From: Margaritispora aquatica
Lineage: Eukaryota; Ascomycota; Leotiomycetes; Helotiales; Discinellaceae
Direction: 5' to 3'
NCBI GenBank assembly: GCA_007644065.1
Contig: VJWN01000004.1
Coordinates: 744,001 to 808,000 of the forward strand
DNA: 64,000 bases
Shown here: positions 1 through 12,272 of the stretch, piece by piece
How positions within the stretch are numbered: position 1 is the first letter of the stretch
How the letters are laid out: each line of letters begins with the position of its first letter
Position numbers and translations under genes: made by a program
Notes under the pieces: generated by a model
Database searches by the model: none
Told to the model about the DNA's origin: nothing
What the model saw: the letters and a program-made list of their open reading frames with translations, nothing else

Positions 1-599
1 CACTTGACAAAAGCTTAGGCTGAGGGATATGAGGCCTGATTTTCTTGATATTGAGGTATTTGGGGCAGTTTCCTAGACCTGTTAGTACACTAAAACACAA
101 CCCAGCCAGGAGAATACATACCAAGACTCTGCTCAATCTTTACGACTAGCTGTACCTCTGCAACCCCCTCATCAGTAGCTGAGAGAGCTCCTGCAACCAT
201 TCTGCCATAGAGTTTGATGCGTCTTCTTGTCTCCAAATTGATGCCCAAGCCTCCAACCATCTTTCCGACGCCCTTAACCTGCACAACCTCTCCATCTGCT
301 TTGTTTCCCAACAGCACATTCAGCACTGGATCGTGAGCCCGATCGACCGTCGTCCGCATCCCAATGATAGACTGTGCAACCGGTCTTGAGAAGCCTGGCT
401 CTCCACCCCAGAGGGTTGTCCATGGCCTGCCCTCTTCATCTAGTGTTCCCAGCGCAATCAACGGACAAGAGACCAGAATGCTCGAAGCATGCGGCGTAAG
501 GTAAGGCGAAGTAGGGTTGCCCATGTTAGGCACCCTCATCATCTTGTGCATCTCTTGCTCGCCGGCATGCCATTGCGAAGCTGCTTCGTAGAAAGCCAT
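1..599 (-). CDS. Flavin/PNPOx-fold oxidoreductase, N-terminal part (partial)
   Basis: The start codon is inside the window and the gene runs off the left edge. Exon 1 is 122-599. A 43-nt intron (79-121, GTATGT donor, TACTAAC branch directly before CAG) leads in frame into exon 2 (1-78), which adds a segment starting LGLGNCPKYLN. The protein opens with a WHAGE stretch and a LIALGTLDEEGRPWTTLWGGEPGF block. This resembles the pyridoxamine-phosphate-oxidase-like split-barrel N-terminus found on many fungal flavin oxidoreductases, which usually carry a ferredoxin-reductase-type FAD/NAD half further on. That C-terminal half, if present, lies outside the window, so the substrate cannot be named. No targeting signal is visible. 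Family placement is by recognition of the conserved block. Confidence 0.8.
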
Positions 600-1204
600 C
601 GGTATGTTGTTTGGTGTGCTGAGTATGGATTACCAGTGAACAAGATCTCATTGTCAAGTTGGAAATATATACCTCAGCCAGGAAGGAGAGAGCATAGCTG
701 CCATGATAGGGAGGGTGGTTAGGTTCATTTATCTTTTGACATCAGTGAGAGGTTGTAACCTTTGTTGCGGGGGAAAGGCGTAGGTCTTGGCGCTGACTTG
801 CATTTGATTCCAAATCCCGAGGGATCTGAGTGCTTGATTATTAATATGCTAAGATATTAATCGTGAAATCGAAGCAATAGATATTCAGATATTTTATTTA
901 AAATTCATAATTTGAATGCAGGCAGTCTAAATATCTGGTCTCATTTTTAGGTTGTACTGCACATTTGTGATCACACAGTACCTATTATACATGTCAGGTA
1001 TCGCCCAACGCTTCTAGGCCTGCGTGTAGTTTACATCTTCAGGTAAATTGTTGATATATATCGCATTTGGATTGAGAAGCAGATATGTGAACGGGTCTTA
1101 GTTGCTAGATATTATGTAGCACTATAGGTTTATCCACCATGGGATTCTTGCCACCACCAAACTCCACCAACGCCATGCATTTCTCATTACAATGTACAAG
1201 TATT
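600..1204. other. Intergenic spacer, head of oxidoreductase / tail of App1-like gene
   Basis: AT-rich spacer with no convincing ORF. It holds the promoter of the leftward oxidoreductase and the 3' region of the App1-like gene. No repeat or RNA gene was recognised. Confidence 0.5.
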
Positions 1205-2963
1205 CTAAAGCACGCCCATTAGAAGTCCCAGTACTACCATATATCCTGCTAGTATACCTGAGCTCCATTGCTGTGCTAGTTTTCCTGCAGCACTCTTTTT
1301 GCTCAAACCAAAGGGCAGCCCTTGGTAACTGAAGGTCACGTTTTGGGGTATCGTCGAGTTGTAGCACTGCCCGTTGACAATATCCAAGCCAGTCAAATCA
1401 TCCGGTACTCTAATGTGAATGTCAGTGGGTGTTTCAAAGAGGTAAGATTTACAATAAGTTGTAGCATAAAAAAGAACTAATGGGGTAGAGCAACAAAACC
1501 AGGTAAAATTGCTCGTGGTCCCCAACTCGAGGAAATGTGAAATACTAGGATATAAAAACGTACCTGAAGAACATATACATGCTCTGATTTAGCCCCTGGA
1601 ATCCTGATGTGTCATATGGAAACTTATCTCCACTGTCCGTGGCACTAGTGTTTCTCAAGAAGATACACTGAACCTGACCAGGGAATTCTGTTGCAAGAGC
1701 AGGATAGTCTTTCATGACATCACTGTTACTTGTATCCGCAACAAGTATGAAACGACGCTGAGGGTATGTCTCAAAGATCTTGTGTAATAAATACTTTCGG
1801 ATGGAGAGTGTCGCAGTGACATCGCTAAAGTTGAGTGGGCGAGTATCAAATGAACCACCTGGATAGGTCTTGTAGATGAAATCCATGTAGTTTCTAGTGA
1901 CCTGCTCTGGGGTAGTGGTCAAGTAATGGAAGTGAAAGTTTGGAATGCTTCTAGACCAGTTGGCATAAATGTCTGGCATGTTCATCCAAGGCACGAAGGC
2001 GCGGGCGAACGAGTTGAGGAGTCCTTCTGAGGGCTGATAGATCTTCGTAATTCGGAGAATATCATCAATATCAGAGATGATGGTTAGACCAGTCTCTGGT
2101 ACGAGATAGGAAGTGGCATTGCCGGTGTTGGTGCCTGTGGCATACACATTGAGGCGTTGCAATTGCTGAGAGCCATTTCCGGGAAGCAGACTGTTTTGGA
2201 AGGAAGAGTTTGAGATGCGCAAAAACTGGTCATAATCTCCTTGGTCTGTTGTTTGTCCAACAATAGATACGTTCTGGAAGCCTCCTGAAGGTGTCACAGC
2301 ATTGCTTCCACCTGAACTTCCATCAGCTCCCTGCATTGCGGCAGGCACAACATTGAATGATACATTGACATTTCCTTGCTGGATGACGAAAATTTCGGCA
2401 GTCAAATTCCGTGCTTGTGTCTGTTGCGCCGGAGGCAAAGCCTGGATGGAAGTGCCAATAAGGAATATGTTTGCCAGGTCATCCAGCTTCGACTCGGAAA
2501 TGTTGGGTTGTTTGAAAACATTTCCTCGGAATCTCAAATTCCAACCTTCAGTGGTCCAGTTTGCGTAGGATCTGTGAAAGTGTCAGATTAGTGCTACTAC
2601 ACATTTTGGAACCATGTCAACTTACGGGATGTTCAACACTTGAGTGGGAGTCGCTTGCAAGTCACTGCTCGAGATGCCCAGTGAACTCGCTACAGCGCTG
2701 CCAGTGGGAAAATCCTGGAAGAAGTTTGGCACTCCACTAGCAATATACGAAGGATATGTGCCCAGCACGCTTGTCAAGTAACTTCCAAATCCTTCAATCG
2801 AACTGATGATGTTGCGTTCCTCAACTCGCGAAGGCGTGCGATCTGTGAGAGTTGCTCGAGCGGTGACCATGGGATGTGGAGGAGCTGCAACAGCAATTGG
2901 AGCAGGCGCCGGAGCTGCTAGAGCCACTGCAGGTAGCAGGGCAAGGAGAATGTGAGAGATCAT
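1205..2963 (-). CDS. Secreted, probably GPI-anchored App1-like phosphatidate phosphatase-domain protein
   Basis: Three exons (2626-2963, 1564-2571, 1205-1409) join in frame to 516 aa. All splice sites are GT-AG and the first intron carries a CTAAT/CTGAC branch. Residues 1-17 form a signal peptide ending VALAAPAPAP. The C-terminus is a hydrophobic tail (SSGILAGYMVVLGLLMGVL) with no basic residues after it, as in GPI-anchor signals. The middle matches the App1 catalytic region (DUF2183): SDIDDIL at about 279-285, then FHYLTTTPEQV and RRFILVADTSNSD. Known App1 of yeast is a cytosolic Mg-dependent phosphatidate phosphatase acting at actin patches. This paralogue is instead exported and heavily N-glycosylated (many NxS/T). 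The DxDx(T/V) motif reads D-I-D-D-I, so the last position is altered. Activity is therefore inferred, not assured. Confidence 0.85.
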
Positions 2964-3060
2964 CTTGATCTTCTGCGCTGGCTCTTGAAGCGTTCAATTC
3001 TCAATCAAGAAGCACACAACGAGGGTAGAGGGAGAGGGGGAACAAAAGGAACAAAATAGT

Positions 3061-3379
3061 TCAGGAACTCTAAGGGGACGGGAGTCAATCATCTTAATAT
3101 TAAACTCACGCGGTCTTTGCTTATTTCATGGTCTAGAAATGCTTGAATCTCTCTGGTGGCTTGCTGCAAGTTTTGATTGTCTCGCATGTTGTTGTTGCTG
3201 GGCTGGCAACCAAGGAAATGATCGAAGCCCTGTTTCAAAAGCTTTGGCAGATCTAAACCCTGCCTAGCGACGTCATTGTGGGATTTCTGGAGATCTTTAA
3301 CCTTATTATCCCTGCTGCCCAAATAATTATTGTTTTGCATATTCGCTAAGGGTCGTATAACGGCCATAGCCCCATTCAT
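3061..3379 (-). CDS. Small hypothetical protein, two exons
   Basis: Starts at an ATG at 3379. A GTGAGT donor after the KDR codons (at about 3110) and a CTTAG acceptor (at about 3070) give a short last exon coding SS-stop. The product is about 99 aa, asparagine-rich and probably helical, with the stretch KVKDLQKSHNDVARQGL, and has no recognised domain. An upstream ORF (3414-3626) could be joined in frame by an intron with weak signals, but its translation does not look protein-like. No function can be assigned, and the ORF may be a remnant. Confidence 0.3.
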
Positions 3380-4049
3380 TCTTGTTTACTTTCAGGTTTT
3401 TGGTTGAGTATCTTTACGTATAAAATTCTCCAGCAAATCGGATTTGAAGTTTGATCGAGGTTGATGTACAGAATCTTGGCACATATCCTCGAGATTGGAT
3501 GCATGAGCCTGGGAGAATATGCAGGTACAAACCCAGCCAATAGCAGATGCCGAATGACAACCCAGCTCCTCGCCAACAGATGTCCCAAAGGCTAGACCTG
3601 TTGTTCGTGGCAAAATGGAGTTCCATAATGGAAATTCCCCAAATGGTGTTTAAAGGTAAAGGTACATATTAATCACTTTTATGAAATATACATTTTATTG
3701 CTGGGTAATGTCATGAATAGAGACATTCCGCATTGATTTGGTACTGGCTCAATGGACCATTCGTTCTCAATTACTTTGTTTAATATTGTCTCGCTTAAGG
3801 AAATAATGACACTTTTACTCGTATAATCTAGCATGAAAGTGCATATCGATCAATACTATAGTCAGCCTGTCAGACAACATGTAGTGTTGTTGCAAGCATG
3901 TGTTGTTGGTAACATGCACCTCACTGTGAAGCACTGTTAGAAGCTAAATCGATATAAATGCTTGAAAACTCGATTGATTACTCACTTCTATTTCTTCTCG
4001 AGTGAAAAAATGATAGATTTATAGAGACACTACATTCTCATTCGGATAC
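3380..4049. other. Gene-poor spacer
   Basis: Overlapping short ORFs in all three leftward frames (3376-3626) look unconstrained. The remainder is AT-rich. Nothing recognised. Confidence 0.4.
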
Positions 4050-4718
4050 TTAATAATAGCCCATCATCCTCTCCTCCCTCTCTTGCTCCTCATGCGCAAA
4101 CTTACATTTCACTAAATGCTGCAAACTCGGGTCACCTTGTGGCTGATTACAATACGGACATGGGTTTTGAACTGCTTTAGTCTCAGTAGCACCTCCAACA
4201 AACACTTTATCAACTTTATGGCCCTCGAGTGTATTATCAAAAATGACATCGACCCAGGGCGAAAGGAGAGGTGGAACACGCTTATAGGCTGGCTTTGTCT
4301 TGTAAGGATCTGAGCCGGACTGGGGGAAGGCTGGAAATCGGGCAGACGATGGGTTGGAGACCTTGCTCTCCTCAATTACCACATTTGGGGAAGAAGACCT
4401 GGCTTCTCTTTCGGCTGCTATCTGGTCTTTCTCATCAGCACCACCTTGAAAAATAGATCCCTTTACATCCGCGAACTCGGTCCGCAAATTGACCTCTTCG
4501 ATCCAACATTCCAAGTGCTCACCGTGTTGGTCGTGGTCAACTTCACCAAACTTGATGCTTAGATTGAATTTGCAAGTTTGACAAGCCGGACCGAAAGGAT
4601 AGCTGTAATCAATGACATTGCAGACTGATGGACCTGAATATGATGCCTGAGAGAGTGGGCACTTGTTTTTAGCATCATAGATGTCGGAGGAGTTTCCGAT
4701 ACTCTCTGGATTAGACAT
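4050..4718 (-). CDS. Uncharacterised 222-aa protein with CxxC and C2HC zinc-finger-like motifs
   Basis: Single exon from an ATG at 4718. No signal peptide or membrane segment. Two cysteine pairs stand out: CQTC at residues 46-49, and near the C-terminus a CPYC pair (187-190) followed by His201 and Cys205 (CxxC-x10-H-x3-C), the spacing of a small zinc finger. The middle (90-140) is charged and serine-rich, probably disordered. The tail is glutamate/arginine-rich. I do not recognise the family. Zinc binding is an inference from spacing only. Length and composition look like a real lineage-specific gene. Confidence 0.55.
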   Translation of the reverse strand: MSNPESIGNSSDIYDAKNKCPLSQASYSGPSVCNVIDYSYPFGPACQTCKFNLSIKFGEVDHDQHGEHLECWIEEVNLRTEFADVKGSIFQGGADEKDQIAAEREARSSSPNVVIEESKVSNPSSARFPAFPQSGSDPYKTKPAYKRVPPLLSPWVDVIFDNTLEGHKVDKVFVGGATETKAVQNPCPYCNQPQGDPSLQHLVKCKFAHEEQEREERMMGYY

Positions 4719-5189
4719 GTTGATTCGGTGACCAAAGACTTGACTTTTTGGTGATGATTGGTGAAAAGAGTAATATATCCATGTTGATGAAATGGTCCAC
4801 TAGATTTATAAGTACGTTGAGACCTGGTTATTTCCGTCTTGTTGAGATTCTGCTTGTTTCCCTAAGTTGGTTTCTTTGTTCACGTAAAATAACAAAGCTG
4901 TTGTATCTTTTTTTGTTACAAAACATTAAAGGTATATTGGTAAAGGATATCGCCAAGCTCTTTGCACAGGATATGAACAGAACCGAGTAATTGGTTCTGT
5001 TCTTGCAATCTGAACAGGTCGTCCTATTGACTGGACAGCCTTCATATGAGGGTATAATAATGTTCTAGCTGGTAGATATTTATCAACAGAAATCCAAAGT
5101 CTCAATCCCAATCTCATATTACCCTGACCTCCTAAAACAACCACAATACTCAAAATCAAATCACAAGCAACAAAATCCAAAAATTTACG
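4719..5189. other. Divergent promoter region between two small genes
   Basis: Lies between the start of the leftward zinc-motif gene and the start of the putative rightward small gene. AT-rich, no coding signal that I trust. Confidence 0.4.
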
Positions 5190-5725
5190 ATGTCTTACAC
5201 AAATAATCTTGATCAACTCGTGGAGACTGCGCACCAAAGGAGAGTAACTTTCAATCTGTTCGCTTGCACACACCTGGAACCGCAAAGACCAACCCAGCCG
5301 GCCAAGAAAACGCATCCCAAACAAGCTCAAGATGAGGAGATGACACACAGACACGGTGGGCATCTCTTCATATCTGTACTCTCGATCGAATTCACCGCCA
5401 TTGAAAGCGCGATACAAGAGTTGACAAAGATATCGATCTCGAGAAATGGATCTCCCAGCATACTCTAGTTGCCGATCTACGTTTTGCGAAGGAGGCAGGT
5501 ACGTATTTGGGAAGACAGTGGTCTGATCGACAGAAGAATATTCCCGCTGAGAAGCCTCAAGTAAGACAAATCGCTCACTATAAATTGTCAGCACAGCCTA
5601 TTGAGTTTCGCTCCTTGAGATATTTAATGCTTGAGAAGTATATGGCTAGCCATCTTAACTTCTCTCGCTTCCAGAAGATTCAACCTTCCTTCCCCGAGAT
5701 AATTGATCTGACGATGGAGGATTGA
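5190..5725 (+). CDS. Putative small two-exon protein, unknown function
   Basis: An ATG at 5190 opens a frame that breaks near 5357. A second frame from about 5423 to 5725 gives a convincing run (VDKDIDLEKWISQHTLV through a C-terminal PEIIDLTMED). A GT donor at about 5357 (after ACACG) and an AG acceptor at about 5422 join them with correct phase to a protein of about 155 aa. The first part is polar and proline/histidine-rich, the second amphipathic. The intron lacks a clear branch site, so the join is tentative. No family recognised. The opposite-strand 222-aa ORF over this region looks like a shadow. Confidence 0.4.
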
Positions 5726-7065
5726 TTATCTGTTGGGACAAATGCAAATATATTCTATCAACTAGAGATAAATAATGAATTGTAATATGAAACCATTTGC
5801 TTTCCAGACACACAGCACTCCTTGTAATATTCAATCTATCTCATGGTGATTTGTATTCTTAGCCGAGCAAATATTCCATTTCAATTCCCCTTCTGTAAAG
5901 AGCAAGAAAATAGCGATGGCGGAGATCCTACCTTAGTGATCTGTAAATCAATATCAAGGTATTGAAAGAGGTAATAAGATGAAAACGTACATTTCTTTGT
6001 GCAGATTCAAGTGAGTGGTTATTATCAGTCAGATCAGAAAGCAGCAATAAACTCGCCAAGACATTATATAGTAGATATATGACTTGAGTTTGGAGCAATG
6101 GATAGATAGGCTTAATACGTTTTCGCATGAGGCAGAAGTAAACATGAAAGAAAGAAGAATTGATAACCATAGCTCCAAATTGTTGAGTACACTTCGGAAA
6201 GCCTGCTTCGTGTAGACGATAGTCATCGGGTACCCTTCCACATTGGACGACTCGTAAAGCGAATCAGACAGCGTCTTTAGCACATGGGAAATTGCTTGCA
6301 TACTGGTCTGGTTGGAGGTATTCGGATTGTCATGATATGCATTGTGGACCAGTTGACAGCACACCGCTCAGCCAGGAAGGGGACCGGACATGCAGGTGTC
6401 CAAAGACATTGGCCACTTCATAAAGCTGTCCTCACCCCGCCTTCACTTCGTATACTGAACTACCCCGCCGAGGGTTTCTTCTTCAGACCTTGACAGAAAC
6501 CTAAGGAAGAGGTATATGAATACAGTAGAAACCTTGACCTTGACCTGGACTATGAAGAGTCTGTTTGTGATCATCCTGTGATCTGGTCGTCCTGCCTTAC
6601 CTCCTATCAGGATGGACCGTGGTCAATTATGGCAAGTATGATTGGCCGAGGCAAGCTACGAGCGCATCAGCGCACACAAAGCTACATTTACAACTCTAAG
6701 TCCATTCCAAGGTGACTCCCCCTCCTCTTCTTGAATCCACAATCAACAGAAATACATCTTGCATTACTCCGATCTACTCAAATCGAAGAGAATTCGCGAT
6801 TCAAATATCTGCAAAGAAAGCGCAATCGACATAGGCTTATTCGCACAGCAATCACAAATCCCTCGCATCTAGTCTCACCCACGTCCAAAAGATCACTGAA
6901 CACCTCAGACACCATCTGGTAGAGCTCTTAGAATCTTGCAGACCCCTCGTACCTTCGCGGAATCTTCCTGCGCTTCAAACGCCTTAAATACGCCTTGATC
7001 CTCAGAGATCAAAGCTGGTGAATTTGAGGCGACTGGAAGATATCCGTCGCCACCGAGCAATATCT
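5726..7065. other. Spacer and 5' region of the IBtk-like gene
   Basis: No supported gene. Short ORFs such as 6731-6922 probably lie in the leader of the IBtk-like gene. The last 300 bases are CT/AC-rich, like a fungal core promoter and 5' UTR. Confidence 0.45.
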
Positions 7066-10000
7066 ATGAACTTCCACCTCTTGTTGAAGCACTACCATAA
7101 TGGCGACGTCGAGAAATTCCGCGCCCTATTATCGAATAGTGCCAATGGACAATACTCTGCGAAAGGTGTTGGTGTAGGGCAGGCAAACGCGCATGGAAGC
7201 TTCACAGGAAGTCCCAGTGGATTTGGCAGCAAGCATCGCAAAGTGTCTGGTCAGCTTGGAAGTGTAGGTGGCAACAAAGGTCATAATTCTGTCATTACGC
7301 GTGCAGAAATCAATGGAAGAGATCATGCAGGTCTCACGATTTTGCATCGAGCTGTGTCTTCTACGTCAGATTCCTCGATCGCAATTGCTAGGGAGCTCAT
7401 CGAATACCCTTTGACGGATTTATATGTTCAGGATATTGAGAACGGCTGGACTGCACTGCACAGAGCTCTTTATTTCGGCAACATAACTCTGGCTCATGCC
7501 ATTATCGAAAGAGATGCTCGAGACCCACCCAGCCAAGTAGGCCATGCAACACAACGAGCGGCGAGCTCTGTTATCAAAGTCAAGGACTTTGAAGGAAATA
7601 GCCCATTCGATGTTTATAATGCCACTATCGCGAGACGCACACTACAGCTAGATAGCGATGACTCGTCCGATGAAGAGTCTCAAGATGAGAATGAAGCATA
7701 TGGTGATGTTGGTCCGGGAATTGCTGCTTCTCACTTTTCTATTGATGGCGACGAAGTATTTGCCTGGGGCAGTTCTCGAAATCATGGACTAGGATTCAAG
7801 GACCAAGATGATCGGCAGCATCCCGAGCGGATCACCTTGAAGCGGCCAGACCATCTTCTGTTTCGTTTTTATCGCGAGTATTTGGAGGCAAACAAGAGGA
7901 CTGAGACCATGAACAACCGCTCACCTTTTCCTAAATCTGTTTCTGATCTTCCAACCTTGATATCAAATCGTCCTATAATCATTCAAGATGTTGCACTCTC
8001 AAAACTGCATAGTGCGATTTTGACGTCTGATCCCGAATCGAACTTGTACATGTGTGGATTTGGTCCTGGTGGAAGGCTTGGTACCGGTGATGAGACCACT
8101 CGCTTCTCATACGTCCCGATCGAGGATGGTTCTTTATCCGGGAAGAAGGTATTGAAAATTGCCTTAGGGCAGAATCATACATTAGCAGTCACCGAGGATG
8201 GGTCTTTGTCATCTTGGGGAGTCAATACATATGGCCAGCTCGGTTACACATTACCTCGTCCTGCTATGAAAGATGAAGAGCCAATTTGCGCGACTCCAAG
8301 GCAAATTTTCGGCTCGCTTAAACGGGAGACCATCATCGGTGTTGCGGCATCTGCAATACACTCGGTTGCCCATACGTCAACTTCACTCTTTACCTGGGGC
8401 AAAAATGAGGGCCAGTTGGGACTCATGGATTCAGATTCTCGAAGCTTGGAAGTCCAACCTGTACCTCGCAAGGTAGCCGCTTCTCTGTTCCAGGCACCTA
8501 TCAAAACTGTCTCCGCAATCAATGGAGCTACCATCATTCTTCTAGCAAATCACTCTCTCTTTGTTTTCACGAATTATGGTTATAATCTTGTCAAATTTCC
8601 ACTATACGAGAGCTTTACCAATTATCACCTCAAGACCACGGCCTTGACCACAAGATATGATTCTTTGGCTATCCATATATCGGATGTTGTTGCTGGTGGA
8701 GATACGATCGGTGCCATCTCGAGTCGTGGAGATTTGTTCACAGTGACCGTCCGAAGAGCTGAATCTGCATCCTCAACCAGTACGACCAATCCATCCAAAA
8801 TCAAGGACTCTTTATCAGCTCCACAAAGAGTTTGGTCGCTACGCAAGGGTCACTGGGACGGAGTTAAATCTGTCGGGATCACCGAGAATGGTTCAGTTGT
8901 AGTATGCACTCAGGCTGGCGCTGTGTGGAGGCGGATCGAGCGATCCAAAATCAAGAATCCTTTCACAGGCAACGGCAATCGAAAGGAATTTAAGTTCCAG
9001 CGGGTTCCCGGATTGAGTAAAATAGCCGCCGTGAGAAGCACCACATTTGGTGTATTCACTGCTATTCGTAAGGACAGTGACGTTACACGCACCCAAATAA
9101 CTGTTCAAGAGCAGAACCTATGGAAAGATATCGCTCCCCTATTGAGTATCAGTCAGCTTGAAGCTTCTATTCCCTTACCAGACGAAAACAGCAATGATGA
9201 TTCCGAACCTAGATTTTGGAAGCCTATGCTACCTATAGATCTCTTTGGGCCATTGAAAAGAGCGGTATTAACATCCCCTGATCTGGAAACAGACGTCAGT
9301 CGCCACCTAGTCGGACGAATAAGCGAGAGTTACAACCTAGAAATTGGAACAACCACTTCAGATGTGAAAATTCCTGTCCATGGATTTATACTAGGTAGAA
9401 GTCTGATTTTGAGGAATCTGTTAAGCGAGTTTCGCATCCATGGGACTGCTTCGATACCTGATGTGGTTGATGTGATACAAATGGAGTCTTCAACGAGCCA
9501 GTCTGTTTTCGGTGGCGGGGAAGCAACACCATCCAAGCCATGCCTCATTTTCCGTGGACTTGACTTCCTTGCTTTAGTCAACCTCTTGGTCTATCTTTAC
9601 ACAGATGAGGTTCTAGACGTTTGGCATTTCACTCGACAGTGTCCGAAGATGGCTTTTAGATACCGACAGGTGCGTGTCGAAATGATGAAACTCGCAAGTC
9701 ATCTAGGATTAAGCAAACTTGAATCTGCTGTACGCCTCATGGTTGAGCCTGAGAAACAGCTCAACCGTGATATGAGCCTTGCTCTACGAGATCTTGCATA
9801 TTTGGATGATGGTGATGTGATAATCGAGTTGGATGGGGACGAGGTATATGCACACAGTAGCTTGCTGTGCCAGCGATGTCCATTCTTTGATGGCCTGTTT
9901 AATGGCCGAGCAGGTGGGCAATGGCTTGCGGGCAGAAGACAAAACAGTTTCGATCCTGTGAGAATCGATTTGAAACATATACAGCCAAATGTGTTTGAGT

Positions 10001-11861
10001 TGGTCCTTCGTTACCTATATGCAGATGTCGGTACGGAGCTTTTTGACGAAGTCGTGTCCACTGATATCGATGAATTCTCTGAATTGGTACTGGATGTCAT
10101 GGGTGTTGCTAACGAGCTCATGATTGACCGCTTATCCCAGATCTGTCAGTCGACAATAGGCAAATTTGGTAACACTATACATCCTCCTTGGAGAATTGAT
10201 GCTAACATTTCTCAGTAAGCACGCGCAATATCTCCGGATTACTGAACACTATCGCCCCTTGTTCTCAAACAGGATTCAAGAATGCCGCCCTTGAATATAC
10301 CTGTTTGCAACTGGAATCTATGTTGGAAAACCATCTCCTCAATGATCTCGACGATGAGCTTTTTCTGGAGCTCGATGATGTCGTGCGAGCGAATCAATTG
10401 AACTGCCTCCCTTTCGCTAAAAGTGGTAGGGCTGATCTGGTGCTGCATGAGCGATATCCCAGCTTAGTGGAAGACATCCACGAAGAGAAGCAGAGACGCA
10501 TCCGGGATATTGCATTCCGAGCCAATCTCAAGGAAGAGGATAGCAAATTATCTTCTTCGTTTCGAGCACGATTTGGAAGCGTCGATGATATGATATCAAC
10601 CTCGCCAAGCCAAGAAAGGCTCCGACGGAAGTCTAAAGCAGCACGAAATGCCCCATTTAGTCCTAGCTTGCGGCCAAAAGATTCAGTCGCTGATTTGATG
10701 TTTGACATGGATGAAGAGGAGTCGCTGATAGTAGGGAGTCCAGAATCTCCTAGTTTGAAGCCCATGTTAGACTTGTCACGCGTGAGGCGAGATGGATCAA
10801 ATAGTCCTAATATTGCTTGGAATGGATCAAAAGCTCAGTCGGTACCATACGATAATCTCACCTCAACTACTCCAATCGCTTCGAGCTTGAAAACAAATCG
10901 GATCGACACTCCGCCAAGTAGCAAGATATGGTCCTCTCCAGCGTTAGTCTCGTCCAAACTTGATATGCGAGAGATAATGGCTCAGGCGTCAACAAATCGG
11001 ACATCTATGTTGTCTATGAGCCTATCAGCTCAAATGGCCAAAGAAGAAGCTACTCGTAAACAGGCTCCAAAGCTGTCACAGAAGGAACGCAAGAAACAGC
11101 AGCAGAATATTTTGCAACAGGCACTCGATAAGCCTAATAGCTCTCCCGATCCTGCTGAGAGCAGACTGACATCTCCATGGCAAGTGGCTAGTGGTGCGAA
11201 AACGTCTTTGAAAGATATCCTTGATCAGCCCATACAGTCACCACCTATGAGAAACCTGGCACCTCCTCCGGTGGCTAAATCTCTTACACCTCGACGGGCT
11301 GCCTCACCGGATACACGATTCTCAGGACAAAGCCGGAGTGCAGGTGCTAAGGGACATTCAAACAACTCCCATCCAACAGCTCCACTGAAACCATCCACTT
11401 CTTCCCCTATCGTCCCACATTCCAAATCTTACACCACATCGATAGGACGAGCAGAACCCTCGCTTCAATTATCCATGTCTGATATCATTGGACTTCAGAG
11501 GCGCGAGCAGGAGGTCATCAAGGAGGCCGCGGCAAAGAGGAGCTTGCAGGAGATCCAAGAGGAACAAGTGAGTTTTCCCATCGCTAACTCTGTATTCCTG
11601 TCTAATGTATGTCTATAGGCTTTTCAGGAATGGTGGGACCAAGAGAGTCGGCGTGCGAAAGAAGAAGAAGAAGCTATCACCAAGGCGAAAGCCTCTAGCA
11701 TTGCGGCACGGGGAGGGAAGAGTGGTGGTGGGGGTGGCAATAGGGGAAAATCTAGTGGCGGGAGAGGCCGTGGAGGAGGCCGTGGTCGAGGCGAGGCATC
11801 TCGTGGGCGGGGAAGAGGCAGAGGTGTTGGTGGCGGGCAGCAGGAAACGCCTGCTGCGTAG
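7066..11861 (+). CDS. Ankyrin-RCC1-BTB-BTB protein of the IBtk type with RGG tail
   Basis: Three exons (7066-10168, 10216-11567, 11619-11861) code 1565 aa. Both introns have CTAAC branch sites and keep frame. The ATG at 7066 is chosen because the frame upstream holds only a GTG. Order of domains: ankyrin repeats (about 85-150; GLTILHRA, GWTALHRALYFGN), an acidic linker, RCC1 repeats (about 225-630; VFAWGSSRNHGLG, SSWGVNTYGQLGY, LFTWGKNEGQLG), BTB 1 (about 750-860), BTB 2 (about 905-995; DGDEVYAHSSLLCQRCPFF), a long low-complexity region, then an Arg-Gly tail (about 1515-1560). This is the layout of metazoan IBtk and of the RCC1/BTB Cul3 adaptors of fission yeast. By family it should recruit substrates to Cullin-3. 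The RGG tail suggests RNA or nucleic-acid contact, which is inference. Confidence 0.88.
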
Positions 11862-12251
11862 CCTCATTAGGCCTCTGGATCAGCGTGATTAGGGCTGTAT
11901 ATACGTACATGTACAAATTATTGCATGGTAAGGCGTTGACAGAGGGTGTATTTGGCTCCACCGATACAAGAAGCGAGCTGGCGTTATTAGATGACACAAT
12001 ACCAATACCAACCATACGTATGGATTTTCTTGATGAAATTGAGCCTACTTCCTAGGCTAGGTACCTCAAAGTATTTGTCTTAGTCACATGACAATGCGGG
12101 ATGAGAGTTGGGAGAGCGATGTCATGTTGAATGTTGTTTAACCTTATGCTTATGGATAACAAGAAGGTCAAGGGAATAGGTAAATATGACGCCTTGTTAC
12201 TAATCCACCTGGCATCAACACTACCTAGGTACCTACCTATCCTCTCTATCG

Positions 12252-12272
12252 CATCACATCACATCACATCAC
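12252..12272. repeat. CATCA pentanucleotide tandem repeat
   Basis: About four head-to-tail copies of ACATC. Microsatellite only. Confidence 0.8.

Noticed and set aside
4926..5594. 222-aa leftward ORF over the putative small gene at 5.2 kb
   Set aside because: Composition is erratic with no domain; the two-exon rightward model explains the constrained part (5.42-5.73 kb) better.
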